A DNA stretch of 64,000 nucleotides from Idiomarina sp. PL1-037 (GTDB taxonomy: Bacteria; Pseudomonadota; Gammaproteobacteria; Enterobacterales; Alteromonadaceae), in NCBI RefSeq assembly GCF_034422975.1, contig NZ_CP139873.1:2108001-2172000 (forward strand), written 5' to 3'. Below the pieces are notes generated by a model, which was not told where the DNA came from, ran no database searches, and worked only from the letters and a program-made list of their open reading frames with translations. Positions 1 to 8,439 of the stretch are shown here, in pieces. Every line of letters starts with the position of its first letter. Position 1 is the first letter of the stretch. The translations under genes and the position numbers were made by a program.

Positions 1-2
1 AG

Positions 3-77
3 GATTACGCTGCCGGCACCGAAGTAGTCACACTTTCAAAGGACGCAAACCAGCTGTTCTACTGGAATGAGCTATAG
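3..77 (+). CDS. 3' end of an unidentified protein
   Basis: An open frame runs from the window edge to a TAG at 75-77 and gives 24 residues ending in YWNEL. The frame is uninterrupted and lies tail to tail with lptG, which fits the last codons of a real gene. The fragment is too short to name a family, so its function is unknown. It could also be a chance open frame. Confidence 0.4.
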   Translation, partial: DYAAGTEVVTLSKDANQLFYWNEL

Positions 78-86
78 GTCTTAGAG

Positions 87-110
87 GTACGGCCAATTGT
101 CAGGCCGTAC
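87..110. repeat. Perfect 8-bp inverted repeat at the lptG stop
   Basis: GTACGGCC at 87-94 pairs perfectly with GGCCGTAC at 103-110 around an 8-nt loop that contains the lptG stop codon. It lies between two convergent genes. There is no T-run on either side, so it is not a standard intrinsic terminator. It may protect the mRNA 3' end or help Rho-dependent termination; that role is inference. Confidence 0.5.
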
Positions 111-1170
111 GCCCCCGCATAAAGTAAACCGCCACTCCTGCAAATAAAATACTGGGCAGCAAAGCCCCCAGAATAGCCGGAATTTGATATACCTGAGCCA
201 GCGGACCGAAAATTTCGTTACTGACATGGAAGCCAAAACCAGTAATAACACCAAGTAATACCCGGGCGCCCATTGTCGTTGAACGAAGCGGACCAAAAAT
301 AAAAGACAAGGCCACCAACAACATAACTGCCACCGTTATCGGTGCGAACAGTTTTCGCCATAACGCCAGTTCGTAGCGCTCCGCGGATTGCTGATTACTC
401 TCCAGGTAAGTTAAATAATCCAGCAGCCCTGTAATTGAAAGCGACTCAGGCTTTATGGTCACTACTCCGAGTTTATCCGGCGTTAAGCTCGATTGCCAAA
501 TCATGCTTGGCTTTTCATCGCGTAACATGCGGCTATCATTAAGCTGCGTAACAGTCACTTGCTGCATACGCCATTTGTCACCGCTAAAGTTAGCGGTTCG
601 GGCGTAAGTTACTTTTTGCAACTCACGATTGTCGTTAAAATCGTAAATTAATACGTCGTTAAGCCGTCCAGTATCTTCCACTTCACCAATATTGATAAAG
701 TCTGAACCATCTTTCGCCCACACACCCTGCTGAGCGGATATTAAACTACCGCCGGAAATAGCCTGTGAACGTATGGCTCGCCCCTGAGCTTCCATCGGTG
801 GCGCTACCCACTCACCAACGGCCATAACCGCAACCATCATAATAATGGCGGACTTCATTACCGCGCCAATAATGTTTAAACGTGACCGCCCGGCAGCCAT
901 CATAACCACTAACTCGGAATTACTGGCCAGCATGCCCACGCCAATCAGTCCTCCAAGTAAGGCCGCCATAGGGAAAAAAGTTTCAACATCACGAGGCAGG
1001 CTGTAAAACACAAAGAGTGCCGCATCCATAACATTGTAGTCACCGCGACCAACCGCTTTTAGCTGCTCGACAAAGCGGATTAACGAAGAAAGCCCGGTTA
1101 ATACAGCGAGACTTAAAAGCGATGTCCGTAATACGGAAAGCCCAATGTACTTATCTAAAATACTAAACAT
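100..1170 (-). CDS. lptG: LPS export permease LptG
   Basis: A 356-residue inner-membrane permease of the LptF/LptG family. With LptF and the LptB ATPase dimer it extracts LPS from the inner membrane and passes it to the LptC-LptA bridge. The N-terminus begins MFSILDKYIG, followed by membrane segments at about 10-30, 60-85 and 100-120. A periplasmic beta-jellyroll-like region spans about 130-265, and three more membrane segments follow at the C-terminus, which is the normal layout. Its ATG overlaps the lptF stop by one base (TGATG), so the two are probably translationally coupled, as expected for subunits needed in equal amount. Confidence 0.95.
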   Translation of the reverse strand: MFSILDKYIGLSVLRTSLLSLAVLTGLSSLIRFVEQLKAVGRGDYNVMDAALFVFYSLPRDVETFFPMAALLGGLIGVGMLASNSELVVMMAAGRSRLNIIGAVMKSAIIMMVAVMAVGEWVAPPMEAQGRAIRSQAISGGSLISAQQGVWAKDGSDFINIGEVEDTGRLNDVLIYDFNDNRELQKVTYARTANFSGDKWRMQQVTVTQLNDSRMLRDEKPSMIWQSSLTPDKLGVVTIKPESLSITGLLDYLTYLESNQQSAERYELALWRKLFAPITVAVMLLVALSFIFGPLRSTTMGARVLLGVITGFGFHVSNEIFGPLAQVYQIPAILGALLPSILFAGVAVYFMRGRTA

Positions 1171-2279
1171 CAGTGCCTCCGCGCAGCGCCAAAGCGCAAG
1201 TTTGCCAGTAATCGCAATCCGAGCGGACGTCCCTTACCTACAAGAGCCAACCCAAAAATAAGCAAAATGAAGTGTATCCACCACAAGCCAATAATAGGCG
1301 GGATAACACCGTCCCTGATAGCTGACTTCGCCGCCATCAACAATAAAAAGTACCCCAGATAAATAAGCAGCGCGGGCGCCATTCTTCCGAATTTGCCCTG
1401 ACGCGGGTTTACCCGGCTTAGCGGCACAGCAATAAGTGTCAGTAGTGGCATTGCCAACGGAATAGCAATACGCCACTGCAATTCTGCAACCGCTGCAGGT
1501 TCCTTTCGCGATAACAGTTCAACAGTTGGGTAAGCCTCAAGTTTTCGTAGCTGCTCACTTGCCTGCTGCTCTTTAATTTGCAATTGATAACTGTCGAACG
1601 ACATCATCTGATAGCTGTCGTCATCGCCGGCATAACGTTTTCCCTGACCCAGTTCCAGCCGTTGCGAGCCCGTCGTTTCACTAATCACTTTGCCAGTTTT
1701 GGCCATCACCACACTACCAGACTGTAACTCGCCCTGATTGTGCGTGTGCTGTGCAACAAAAACTTCCTCCAAATCACCATCATCGCCAACACTTTGTACA
1801 AAAATTACTGCTTTCTGGTTGCTGGCTTGCTGGAACCGCCCGGGCATAAGCGCTGTTAACCCGCTTTCCGAGCGGGCCTTATCTTCTAACTTTTGTTCCT
1901 GATCAAGCGACCAGGGCACCAACCATAAAGTAAAAGACGCAGTAATTAATGCCAGAATCAGCGATAGCACCAGAGTTACCCGGGTTACGTACCACTCACT
2001 AACTCCGCAGGCATGCAAAACGGTCATTTCGTTGTCGGCGTAAATACGTCCGTGAGCCAGTAAAATCCCTAAAAACAGACTAAGGGGCAGAATCAATGAC
2101 AATAATGCAGGCAGGTTCAACGACAACAGTTGAAAAATAATAGCGCCCGGTATGTCCCCTTCTGACGCATCCGATAACACACGGACAAATTTCTGACTGA
2201 CAAAAATTGTCATCAGGATAAAAAGTACAGCAAGCTGCGACTTCAGGGTTTCACTGATCAAATAGCGGAATATGCGCAC
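1170..2279 (-). CDS. lptF: LPS export permease LptF
   Basis: A 369-residue partner of LptG in the LptB2FG transporter. The start (MRIFRYLISETLKSQ) is typical of LptF. Hydrophobic segments lie near 15-35, 50-80 and 100-125, and three lie at about 270-350, enclosing a periplasmic domain. It is the first gene of the lptFG pair and is divergent from pepA across about 130 bp, an arrangement seen in many gammaproteobacteria. The length is normal for the family, and nothing in the sequence suggests loss of function. Confidence 0.95.
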   Translation of the reverse strand: MRIFRYLISETLKSQLAVLFILMTIFVSQKFVRVLSDASEGDIPGAIIFQLLSLNLPALLSLILPLSLFLGILLAHGRIYADNEMTVLHACGVSEWYVTRVTLVLSLILALITASFTLWLVPWSLDQEQKLEDKARSESGLTALMPGRFQQASNQKAVIFVQSVGDDGDLEEVFVAQHTHNQGELQSGSVVMAKTGKVISETTGSQRLELGQGKRYAGDDDSYQMMSFDSYQLQIKEQQASEQLRKLEAYPTVELLSRKEPAAVAELQWRIAIPLAMPLLTLIAVPLSRVNPRQGKFGRMAPALLIYLGYFLLLMAAKSAIRDGVIPPIIGLWWIHFILLIFGLALVGKGRPLGLRLLANLRFGAARRH

Positions 2280-2335
2280 TGGTGTTCACTCATAACTTGG
2301 GTTTTTACTGGAATAGCTGTGATTTTTAAGTAAAC

Positions 2336-2350
2336 TTGTTATTTTAACAA
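2336..2350. promoter_or_regulatory. TTGTTA/TAACAA palindrome between lptF and pepA
   Basis: TTGTTA (2336-2341) and TAACAA (2345-2350) form a perfect 6-bp inverted repeat with a TTT centre, in the divergent lptF-pepA promoter region. It could be an operator or part of a promoter. I found no convincing -35/-10 pair at consensus spacing, so the role is open. Confidence 0.3.
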
Positions 2351-2412
2351 CAAAGTGTCTTTATAGCGAAACTATAGCAGGCATTGAAGCCACCTGAAAC
2401 AGGAGCACTGTC

Positions 2413-3918
2413 ATGGAGTTCAGCGTCAAAAGTGGTAATCCGGAAAAACAACGCTCTGCTTGTATCGTTGTTGGCGTGTTTGAACCTCGTCGTCTGTCCG
2501 GCGTTGCCGAACAATTAGACAAAGTCAGTGATGGTTATTTAAGCAACCTATTACGCCGCGGAGACCTCGAAGGTAAATCCGGCCAGGTTTTGCTGTTACA
2601 TCATGTCCCCAATATTCTTGCCGAACGTGTTTTACTGGTCGGCTGTGGTAAAGAACGCGAACTTGATGAGCGTCAGTACCGCCAAATTATCGCCCGTACT
2701 ATGAACACTTTGAACGAAACAGGTTCAATGGAAGCGGTATGCTTTCTTAGTGAACTGCACGTTAAAGGTCGTGATACTTACTGGAAAGTTCGTCAGGCAG
2801 TAGAAGCTGCGCGGGCAACATTGTACAACTTTAATGAGCTCAAAAGTAAAAAAGAAGAGCCTCGCCGCCCGTTACGCAAATTGGTTTTTAACGTTCCAAG
2901 CCGCAAAGAGCTGGCTTTAGGCGAACAAGCTGTGCAGCATGCATTAGCCGTGGCAACCGGAATGGATATTTGCCGCAACGTAGCAAATATGCCGCCTAAC
3001 ATTTGCACGCCTCGTTATTTAGCCGATCAAGCCAAATTAATGGCTGATAATTACGACAATCTATCGGTTACCACGGTTGAAGAAACCGAAATGGAAAAAC
3101 TGGGGATGAATGCATACTTAGCGGTTGGCCGAGGTTCAGAGCATGAGTCAGTACTCACATTAATGCATTACAAAGGCGCTCCCGATGATCAAGCGCCCAT
3201 TGTTCTGGTTGGTAAAGGTCTGACATTTGATTCTGGCGGTATTTCAATTAAGCCGTCCGCCAATATGGATGAAATGAAATACGACATGGGCGGAGCGGCG
3301 GGCGTTTTAGGCGCAATGCAGGCTCTGGCCGAATTGCAGCTGCCTATTAATGTTATTGGTGCGGTCGCTGGCTGTGAAAACATGCCAGATGGCAAAGCTT
3401 ACCGCCCGGGTGACATTTTGACTACCATGAGCGGCCAGACGGTTGAAGTGCTTAATACCGACGCAGAGGGTCGACTGGTGCTTTGTGACACCCTCACCTA
3501 CATTGAGCGTTTTGAACCTGAATCGGTGATTGACTTAGCCACGCTGACAGGCGCCTGTGTTATTGCGTTAGGCAGTCATGCTTCCGCCGTGCTCAGCCAG
3601 CACAACCCGTTAGCACACGAAATTCTGAACGCTGCTCAGCAAAGTGGCGATAAAGCCTGGCGCATGCCGCTTTGGGACGAGTATCAGTCGATGCTGGACA
3701 GTCCCTTTGCGGATATGGCGAATATTGGCGGGCGTGAAGCCGGCACTATTACCGCTGCCTGTTTCCTCTCGCGTTACACTAAAAAGTACAACTGGGCGCA
3801 CATGGATATCGCAGGCACTGCCTGGCAAGGTGGTAAAGACAAAGGCTCGACAGGCCGTCCGGTACCACTGTTAACTCAGTTCTTAATCAACCGGTGCGAC
3901 ACCGAGGCAGCTGAATAA
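2413..3918 (+). CDS. pepA: Leucyl aminopeptidase (cytosol aminopeptidase, M17)
   Basis: A 501-residue M17 zinc/manganese aminopeptidase that removes N-terminal residues from peptides. In E. coli PepA also acts as a DNA-binding factor in Xer recombination and car regulation. The M17 signature NTDAEGRL lies at residues 348-355, and metal-binding or catalytic blocks GKGLTFDSGG and KYDMGGAAG precede it. The N-terminal macrodomain-like region spans about 1-160. An AGGAG-like sequence precedes the ATG. It heads pepA-holC-valS, the same order as in E. coli, with one base between its stop and holC. Confidence 0.97.
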   Translation: MEFSVKSGNPEKQRSACIVVGVFEPRRLSGVAEQLDKVSDGYLSNLLRRGDLEGKSGQVLLLHHVPNILAERVLLVGCGKERELDERQYRQIIARTMNTLNETGSMEAVCFLSELHVKGRDTYWKVRQAVEAARATLYNFNELKSKKEEPRRPLRKLVFNVPSRKELALGEQAVQHALAVATGMDICRNVANMPPNICTPRYLADQAKLMADNYDNLSVTTVEETEMEKLGMNAYLAVGRGSEHESVLTLMHYKGAPDDQAPIVLVGKGLTFDSGGISIKPSANMDEMKYDMGGAAGVLGAMQALAELQLPINVIGAVAGCENMPDGKAYRPGDILTTMSGQTVEVLNTDAEGRLVLCDTLTYIERFEPESVIDLATLTGACVIALGSHASAVLSQHNPLAHEILNAAQQSGDKAWRMPLWDEYQSMLDSPFADMANIGGREAGTITAACFLSRYTKKYNWAHMDIAGTAWQGGKDKGSTGRPVPLLTQFLINRCDTEAAE

Positions 3919-3919
3919 A

Positions 3920-4369
3920 ATGCCGTCAGCCACCTTTTTCTTAATGCCGGACCAAGCCGAAGATGAGCAAAACCGGCTTATCTGCGATAAGATAGCGGAA
4001 CTGTACCGAAAGCATAAAAAGTTGCGGGTCTGGGCCCGCAGTCAACAACAGGCTGAAGCTCTGGACGAACTCTTGTGGCAACAACCAAGAGATGCTTTTA
4101 TTCCGCATAACTTACACGGCGAAGGCCCGGCTACTGGTGCTCCGGTAGAGTTCTGCTGGCCTGAGGCAGATGCCGTGAACAACCGGCCGGGTTATGCACT
4201 GTTTAATCTGGCGGAAGATATTCCGGTACAAGCTCAGCAGAGCCAACAGCTTTATGACATTGTTCCAGCCGATGACAATGGCAAAAAAACAGCTCGCGAG
4301 CGTTACAAACATTACAGGGCGCGCGGTTGCCAAATGCAAACCGAGCCCCTGACATCCGAACAGAAGTAA
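3920..4369 (+). CDS. holC: DNA polymerase III chi subunit
   Basis: A 149-residue protein matching HolC. Chi, with psi, links the clamp loader to SSB at the replication fork. The N-terminal ATFFLM strand and the pattern around CDKIAELYRKHKKLRVWA are typical, as is the central region rich in W and P (about 50-90). It starts one base after pepA and ends 7 bases before valS, which matches the conserved pepA-holC-valS operon. Family assignment rests on sequence pattern plus synteny. Confidence 0.93.
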   Translation: MPSATFFLMPDQAEDEQNRLICDKIAELYRKHKKLRVWARSQQQAEALDELLWQQPRDAFIPHNLHGEGPATGAPVEFCWPEADAVNNRPGYALFNLAEDIPVQAQQSQQLYDIVPADDNGKKTARERYKHYRARGCQMQTEPLTSEQK

Positions 4370-4376
4370 GGTCATT

Positions 4377-7226
4377 ATGGATAAAACATACTCCCCTGCA
4401 GCGATAGAACAAGATCTCTACCAACAATGGGAAGAGAAAGGCTATTTCAAGCCTTCAGGTAAAGGCAATTCCTACTCGATTATGATTCCGCCACCCAATG
4501 TTACCGGCAGTCTGCATATGGGCCATGCCTTCCAACACACTATTATGGATACGCTTACCCGTTACCAGCGCATGGATGGCCTTAATACCCTTTGGCAAGT
4601 AGGTTCTGACCACGCAGGTATTGCCACGCAAATGGTTGTTGAGCGCCAGTTGGCAGCTCAGGGACAAACCCGTCAGGAGCTTGGTCGCGACGCGTTCATC
4701 GATAAAATCTGGGAGTGGAAGGAACAGTCGGGTGGCACAATTACCCAACAAATGCGCCGTCTGGGCGACTCAGTAGACTGGGATCGCGAACGCTTCACTA
4801 TGGACGAAGGTCTTTCAGATGCGGTCCGTGAAGTCTTCGTAAAACTGCACGAAGACAACCTGATTTACCGTGGTAAGCGCCTGGTCAACTGGGATCCGGC
4901 GCTGCAAACTGCCATTTCTGATTTAGAAGTCGAAAACAAAGAACAACAAGGTTCAATCTGGTATCTACGTTACCCGCTGGCCGATGGTGAGAAAACGGAA
5001 GACGGTAAAGACCATTTAGTGGTCGCAACCACCCGCCCGGAAACCATGTTAGGCGATGTTTGTGTTGCCGTGCATCCCGACGACGAACGCTTCGCACATT
5101 TGGTGGGCAAGCACCTTGAGCTACCGATTGTTAACCGCTGTATTCCGATAGTTGCCGACCATCACGTTGACAGCGAATTCGGTACCGGTTGCGTAAAGGT
5201 AACCCCTGCACATGATTTTAATGACTATGAGATTGGCAAGCGTCATCAAACTGGCATGATTTCCATTTTTGATGACACCGCTCATGTTATGGCAAAAGCA
5301 GGCCTTTACACCAGTACGGGTGAAGCGCTTGAAGAGCTGAACGGATTTAATGGTGCACTACCTGAACAGTACGCGGGTAAAGAGCGTTTCGAGGCTCGTA
5401 AACAGCTTATTGCTGAATTTGACGAACTGGGCTTGTTGGAAAAAATTGAAAAGCACACCAACAAAATACCTTATGGCGACCGGGGTGGCGTTCCTATTGA
5501 ACCGCATTTGACCGACCAATGGTATGTCCGCGTTGAGCCTATGGCCCAACAGGCAACCGAAGCGGTTGAAGACGGCCGTATTGAGTTTGTGCCTAAGCAA
5601 TACGAGAACATGTATTTCAGCTGGATGCGCGACATTCAGGACTGGTGTATTTCGCGTCAGTTATGGTGGGGACATCGCATTCCTGCATGGTACGACGAAC
5701 AAGGCAATGTGTATGTTGGTCGCACCGAAGAAGAAGTGCGCGAAAAGCACAATTTAGCCGATACGCCGCTACAGCAGGACGAAGATGTACTGGATACCTG
5801 GTTCTCTTCCGCGTTATGGACCTTCTCTACCTTAGGTTGGCCCAAAAATACCGAGGACTTAAAAACCTTCCATCCGACCGATGTGCTGGTTACCGGTTTT
5901 GACATTATTTTCTTCTGGGTTGCCCGCATGATCATGATGACCATGCACTTTATGAAAGACGAAGAAGGCCAGCCGCAAGTTCCGTTTAAGAAAGTTTACG
6001 TAACTGGACTTATTCGCGACGAAGAAGGTCAGAAAATGTCTAAGTCTAAAGGCAATGTATTAGACCCGCTGGACATGATTGACGGCATTAGTGCTGACGA
6101 ACTGGTCGCTAAACGTACTGCCAATTTAATGCAGCCTAAAATGCGCGAGAAAATTGAAAAGCGCACCCGCAAGGAGTTTCCTGAAGGTATTACCGCTCAC
6201 GGAACCGATGCACTGCGTTTTACATTAACTGCGCTTGCCTCAACAGGTCGCGATATCAACTGGGACATGAAGCGCCTCGAGGGTTATCGCAACTTCTGTA
6301 ACAAGCTGTGGAACGCCAGCCGTTATGTGCTGATGAGCACCGAAGAACATGACTGTGGGCTTGAAAATGACGACATGACCCTGTCACTGGCAGACGAATG
6401 GATCATTGCCCGTTTTAACAGCACAGTAAAAGACTTTCGTCAGGCTTTGGATACCTACCGTTTTGATCAGGCTGCGGCTATTGCATACGAGTTTACCTGG
6501 AATCAGTTCTGTGACTGGTATCTGGAACTCACTAAACCGGTGCTGCAAAATGGTACTGAAGTACAACAACGCGGTACCCGCCACACGCTGGTAAATGTTT
6601 TAGAGCGGTTGCTGCGTTTATTACACCCAGTTATGCCTTACATTACCGAAACCATCTGGCAACGCGTTAAACCGCTGGTTGGTAATACTGGGGATACCAT
6701 TATGCTGCAGCCGTTCCCTCAGGTTGAGGACAACGTCAGCCATCAGGCAATGCAGGACATGGAGTGGCTTAAGCGCGTTATTTTGGCTGTTCGTAATATT
6801 CGTGGCGAAATGGATTTATCACCGAATAAGCCTTTGCCTCTGCTGCTCTCAAATGCGGACGCAATGGCCAGAGGCCGTATTGAGAATAACCAAAGCTTCC
6901 TCAGTAGCTTGGCAAAACTGGAGTCTATTGAGTTTATTGAAAGCGACGATGACGCTCCGGCCAGTATGACCGCGCTGGTTGATACGTTGAAGCTACACAT
7001 TCCAATGGCCGGTTTAATTGATAAAGAAGCTGAGCTGCAACGTCTGCAAAAGTCTATTGAGAAAGCAAATAAAGAGTGGCAGCGCCTGAATGGCAAGTTA
7101 AGCAATGATAACTTTGTCAGTAAAGCACCTGAAGCTGTCATTGCCAAAGAACGTGAAAAGCTTTCAGAGGCTGAAACAACGCTAGAGCAGTTGCAGGAAC
7201 AACAGGACAAGATTAAAGCTCTTTAA
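4377..7226 (+). CDS. valS: Valyl-tRNA synthetase
   Basis: A 949-residue class I aminoacyl-tRNA synthetase that charges tRNA-Val. The HIGH-type motif appears as PPNVTGSLHMGH near residues 38-49 and KMSKS at 553-557. The CP1 editing domain lies between them, an anticodon-binding domain follows, and a C-terminal coiled-coil arm (about 880-949, rich in E, K and Q) interacts with tRNA. Length and domain order are normal. It is last in pepA-holC-valS and is followed by an intrinsic terminator. Confidence 0.98.
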   Translation: MDKTYSPAAIEQDLYQQWEEKGYFKPSGKGNSYSIMIPPPNVTGSLHMGHAFQHTIMDTLTRYQRMDGLNTLWQVGSDHAGIATQMVVERQLAAQGQTRQELGRDAFIDKIWEWKEQSGGTITQQMRRLGDSVDWDRERFTMDEGLSDAVREVFVKLHEDNLIYRGKRLVNWDPALQTAISDLEVENKEQQGSIWYLRYPLADGEKTEDGKDHLVVATTRPETMLGDVCVAVHPDDERFAHLVGKHLELPIVNRCIPIVADHHVDSEFGTGCVKVTPAHDFNDYEIGKRHQTGMISIFDDTAHVMAKAGLYTSTGEALEELNGFNGALPEQYAGKERFEARKQLIAEFDELGLLEKIEKHTNKIPYGDRGGVPIEPHLTDQWYVRVEPMAQQATEAVEDGRIEFVPKQYENMYFSWMRDIQDWCISRQLWWGHRIPAWYDEQGNVYVGRTEEEVREKHNLADTPLQQDEDVLDTWFSSALWTFSTLGWPKNTEDLKTFHPTDVLVTGFDIIFFWVARMIMMTMHFMKDEEGQPQVPFKKVYVTGLIRDEEGQKMSKSKGNVLDPLDMIDGISADELVAKRTANLMQPKMREKIEKRTRKEFPEGITAHGTDALRFTLTALASTGRDINWDMKRLEGYRNFCNKLWNASRYVLMSTEEHDCGLENDDMTLSLADEWIIARFNSTVKDFRQALDTYRFDQAAAIAYEFTWNQFCDWYLELTKPVLQNGTEVQQRGTRHTLVNVLERLLRLLHPVMPYITETIWQRVKPLVGNTGDTIMLQPFPQVEDNVSHQAMQDMEWLKRVILAVRNIRGEMDLSPNKPLPLLLSNADAMARGRIENNQSFLSSLAKLESIEFIESDDDAPASMTALVDTLKLHIPMAGLIDKEAELQRLQKSIEKANKEWQRLNGKLSNDNFVSKAPEAVIAKEREKLSEAETTLEQLQEQQDKIKAL

Positions 7227-7250
7227 TTTTGTACAGCGCCATTGCTGAAA

Positions 7251-7290
7251 AAAAGCCCGGGTCATTAGACTCGGGCTTTTTTTTTTGCTT
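7251..7290. terminator. Bidirectional intrinsic terminator valS/rraB
   Basis: An AGCCCGGGT/ACTCGGGCT stem (one G-T pair) with a short CATTAG loop is flanked by an A-run on the left and a run of ten Ts on the right. It can stop transcription from valS on the plus strand and from rraB on the minus strand. Confidence 0.9.
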
Positions 7291-7302
7291 CACAGAGGAG
7301 GC

Positions 7303-7689
7303 TCACACCTCTTCATCATCTAAGCCTTCATCGTCAAGTTCTTCGTCTTCAATCAGCGTACCCCAGCCGTCGTATTCAACTTCGCATTCGTCAGCAATAG
7401 CAGCTATTTCACGCACCTGACGGTTGAGAATATCGTTATCGAGCTCAGCGTCTGTGACTGCCATAAACGCAAACCAACGCTTGCCACGTTCGTCTTCAAA
7501 TTCATCGGCATCGTCCACATGATACCCCTGCTTGACCAGTTCAACAGCGGCTTTTTCCAATTTGGTAAAGTCCTGGCTAGCTAAGTGATGTTCAATTTCA
7601 TACAAGAGTTCCGTTTCTGCACCATCAGCAATCAAAGCCTGTACAGTTTCTTCACTTTGCGTAAGTAGATCGCTAAGATCTCGACTCAT
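7303..7689 (-). CDS. rraB: Regulator of RNase E activity B
   Basis: A 128-residue acidic protein of the RraB (YjgD) family. In E. coli it binds RNase E and changes the set of transcripts the degradosome attacks. The sequence contains the family-typical GYHVDDADEFED and WFAFMAVTD segments, and the C-terminus is a run of D/E residues. The ATG overlaps the plsC stop (4 bp), so it is the last gene of the nudF-to-rraB run. Assignment rests on family pattern. Confidence 0.9.
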   Translation of the reverse strand: MSRDLSDLLTQSEETVQALIADGAETELLYEIEHHLASQDFTKLEKAAVELVKQGYHVDDADEFEDERGKRWFAFMAVTDAELDNDILNRQVREIAAIADECEVEYDGWGTLIEDEELDDEGLDDEEV

Positions 7690-8426
7690 GTTTTTTCCTT
7701 TTTAGCCTGTTCTTGCTCAATGCTCGCGTTTAACTGCTTAATTTTATCATCCATTTTTTGATGACAGTGAGCACTTAATTCACGTAGGTTCTCTCGCTGG
7801 TAATTGGCAATTCGCACCGGTTCAAGAAACGCCACTTTTAACACACCGTTGTTCCAGCGGTTCATCTTTATCTTACCGTGTAATTCAGACACGCAGACCG
7901 GCACGACATCCACCTGGGCACGAAAAGCAGTATGAAAAGCACCGTTTTTAAATGGCAACAAACCACGCCCGTAACTGCGAGTGCCTTCTGGAAACATCCA
8001 TACCGAAATATCGCGCTGCTTTATTGCATCGGCCGTCTGCCCGATTGTGCCATGCGCTTTACCGGCATTTTTTCTGTCTATAAGGATATTGCCTGCCAAC
8101 CAGTAGAGCCAGCCGAAAAACGGTATCCACCTAAGACTCTTCTTGCCAACAGTAACGGTATTTTTTGGCAGCATTGCTGCTATGGTAAAAATTTCCCAGC
8201 TATTTTGATGATTGCAAATAAAGACATAAGGCCCACCCTTTTCAATATCCGGGTGCCGACTGACCTCAATTCGCATCCCCAAAACCCGTATTGCCCAACC
8301 AAAAATACGGGCAAAACGATACGTATTGTTGCGGTGAAAAGGCCGGACGATACAAAACAAGCAGCCTACGACACCAAACACCACAACAAAACCACCAAGA
8401 AACAACCATCTCAACAAGGCTAACAT
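7686..8426 (-). CDS. plsC: 1-acylglycerol-3-phosphate acyltransferase (PlsC family)
   Basis: A 246-residue membrane acyltransferase predicted to make phosphatidic acid from lysophosphatidic acid. A hydrophobic N-terminus (about 5-28) is followed by the acyltransferase domain, with the FPEGTRS block and a later VPV block. The first catalytic block reads NHQNSWE (residues 72-78). His73 is present, but the H-X4-D aspartate is Glu78, an unusual conservative change. Adjacency to parC is also seen in E. coli, which supports PlsC rather than a different LPLAT paralogue. It lies 13 bp after parC and overlaps rraB by 4 bp. Confidence 0.9.
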   Translation of the reverse strand: MLALLRWLFLGGFVVVFGVVGCLFCIVRPFHRNNTYRFARIFGWAIRVLGMRIEVSRHPDIEKGGPYVFICNHQNSWEIFTIAAMLPKNTVTVGKKSLRWIPFFGWLYWLAGNILIDRKNAGKAHGTIGQTADAIKQRDISVWMFPEGTRSYGRGLLPFKNGAFHTAFRAQVDVVPVCVSELHGKIKMNRWNNGVLKVAFLEPVRIANYQRENLRELSAHCHQKMDDKIKQLNASIEQEQAKKEKT

Positions 8427-8439
8427 TCAAACTCCCCAA

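Noticed and set aside
6743..7210. 155-residue minus-strand frame inside valS
   Set aside because: Mirror of the coiled-coil tail of ValS, Ser/Leu-rich, no start signal.
7229..7420. 63-residue Ser-rich frame after valS
   Set aside because: It spans the bidirectional terminator and mirrors the acidic tail of RraB.
7932..8423. 163-residue plus-strand frame inside plsC
   Set aside because: Antisense to PlsC, no domain pattern and no ribosome-binding site.
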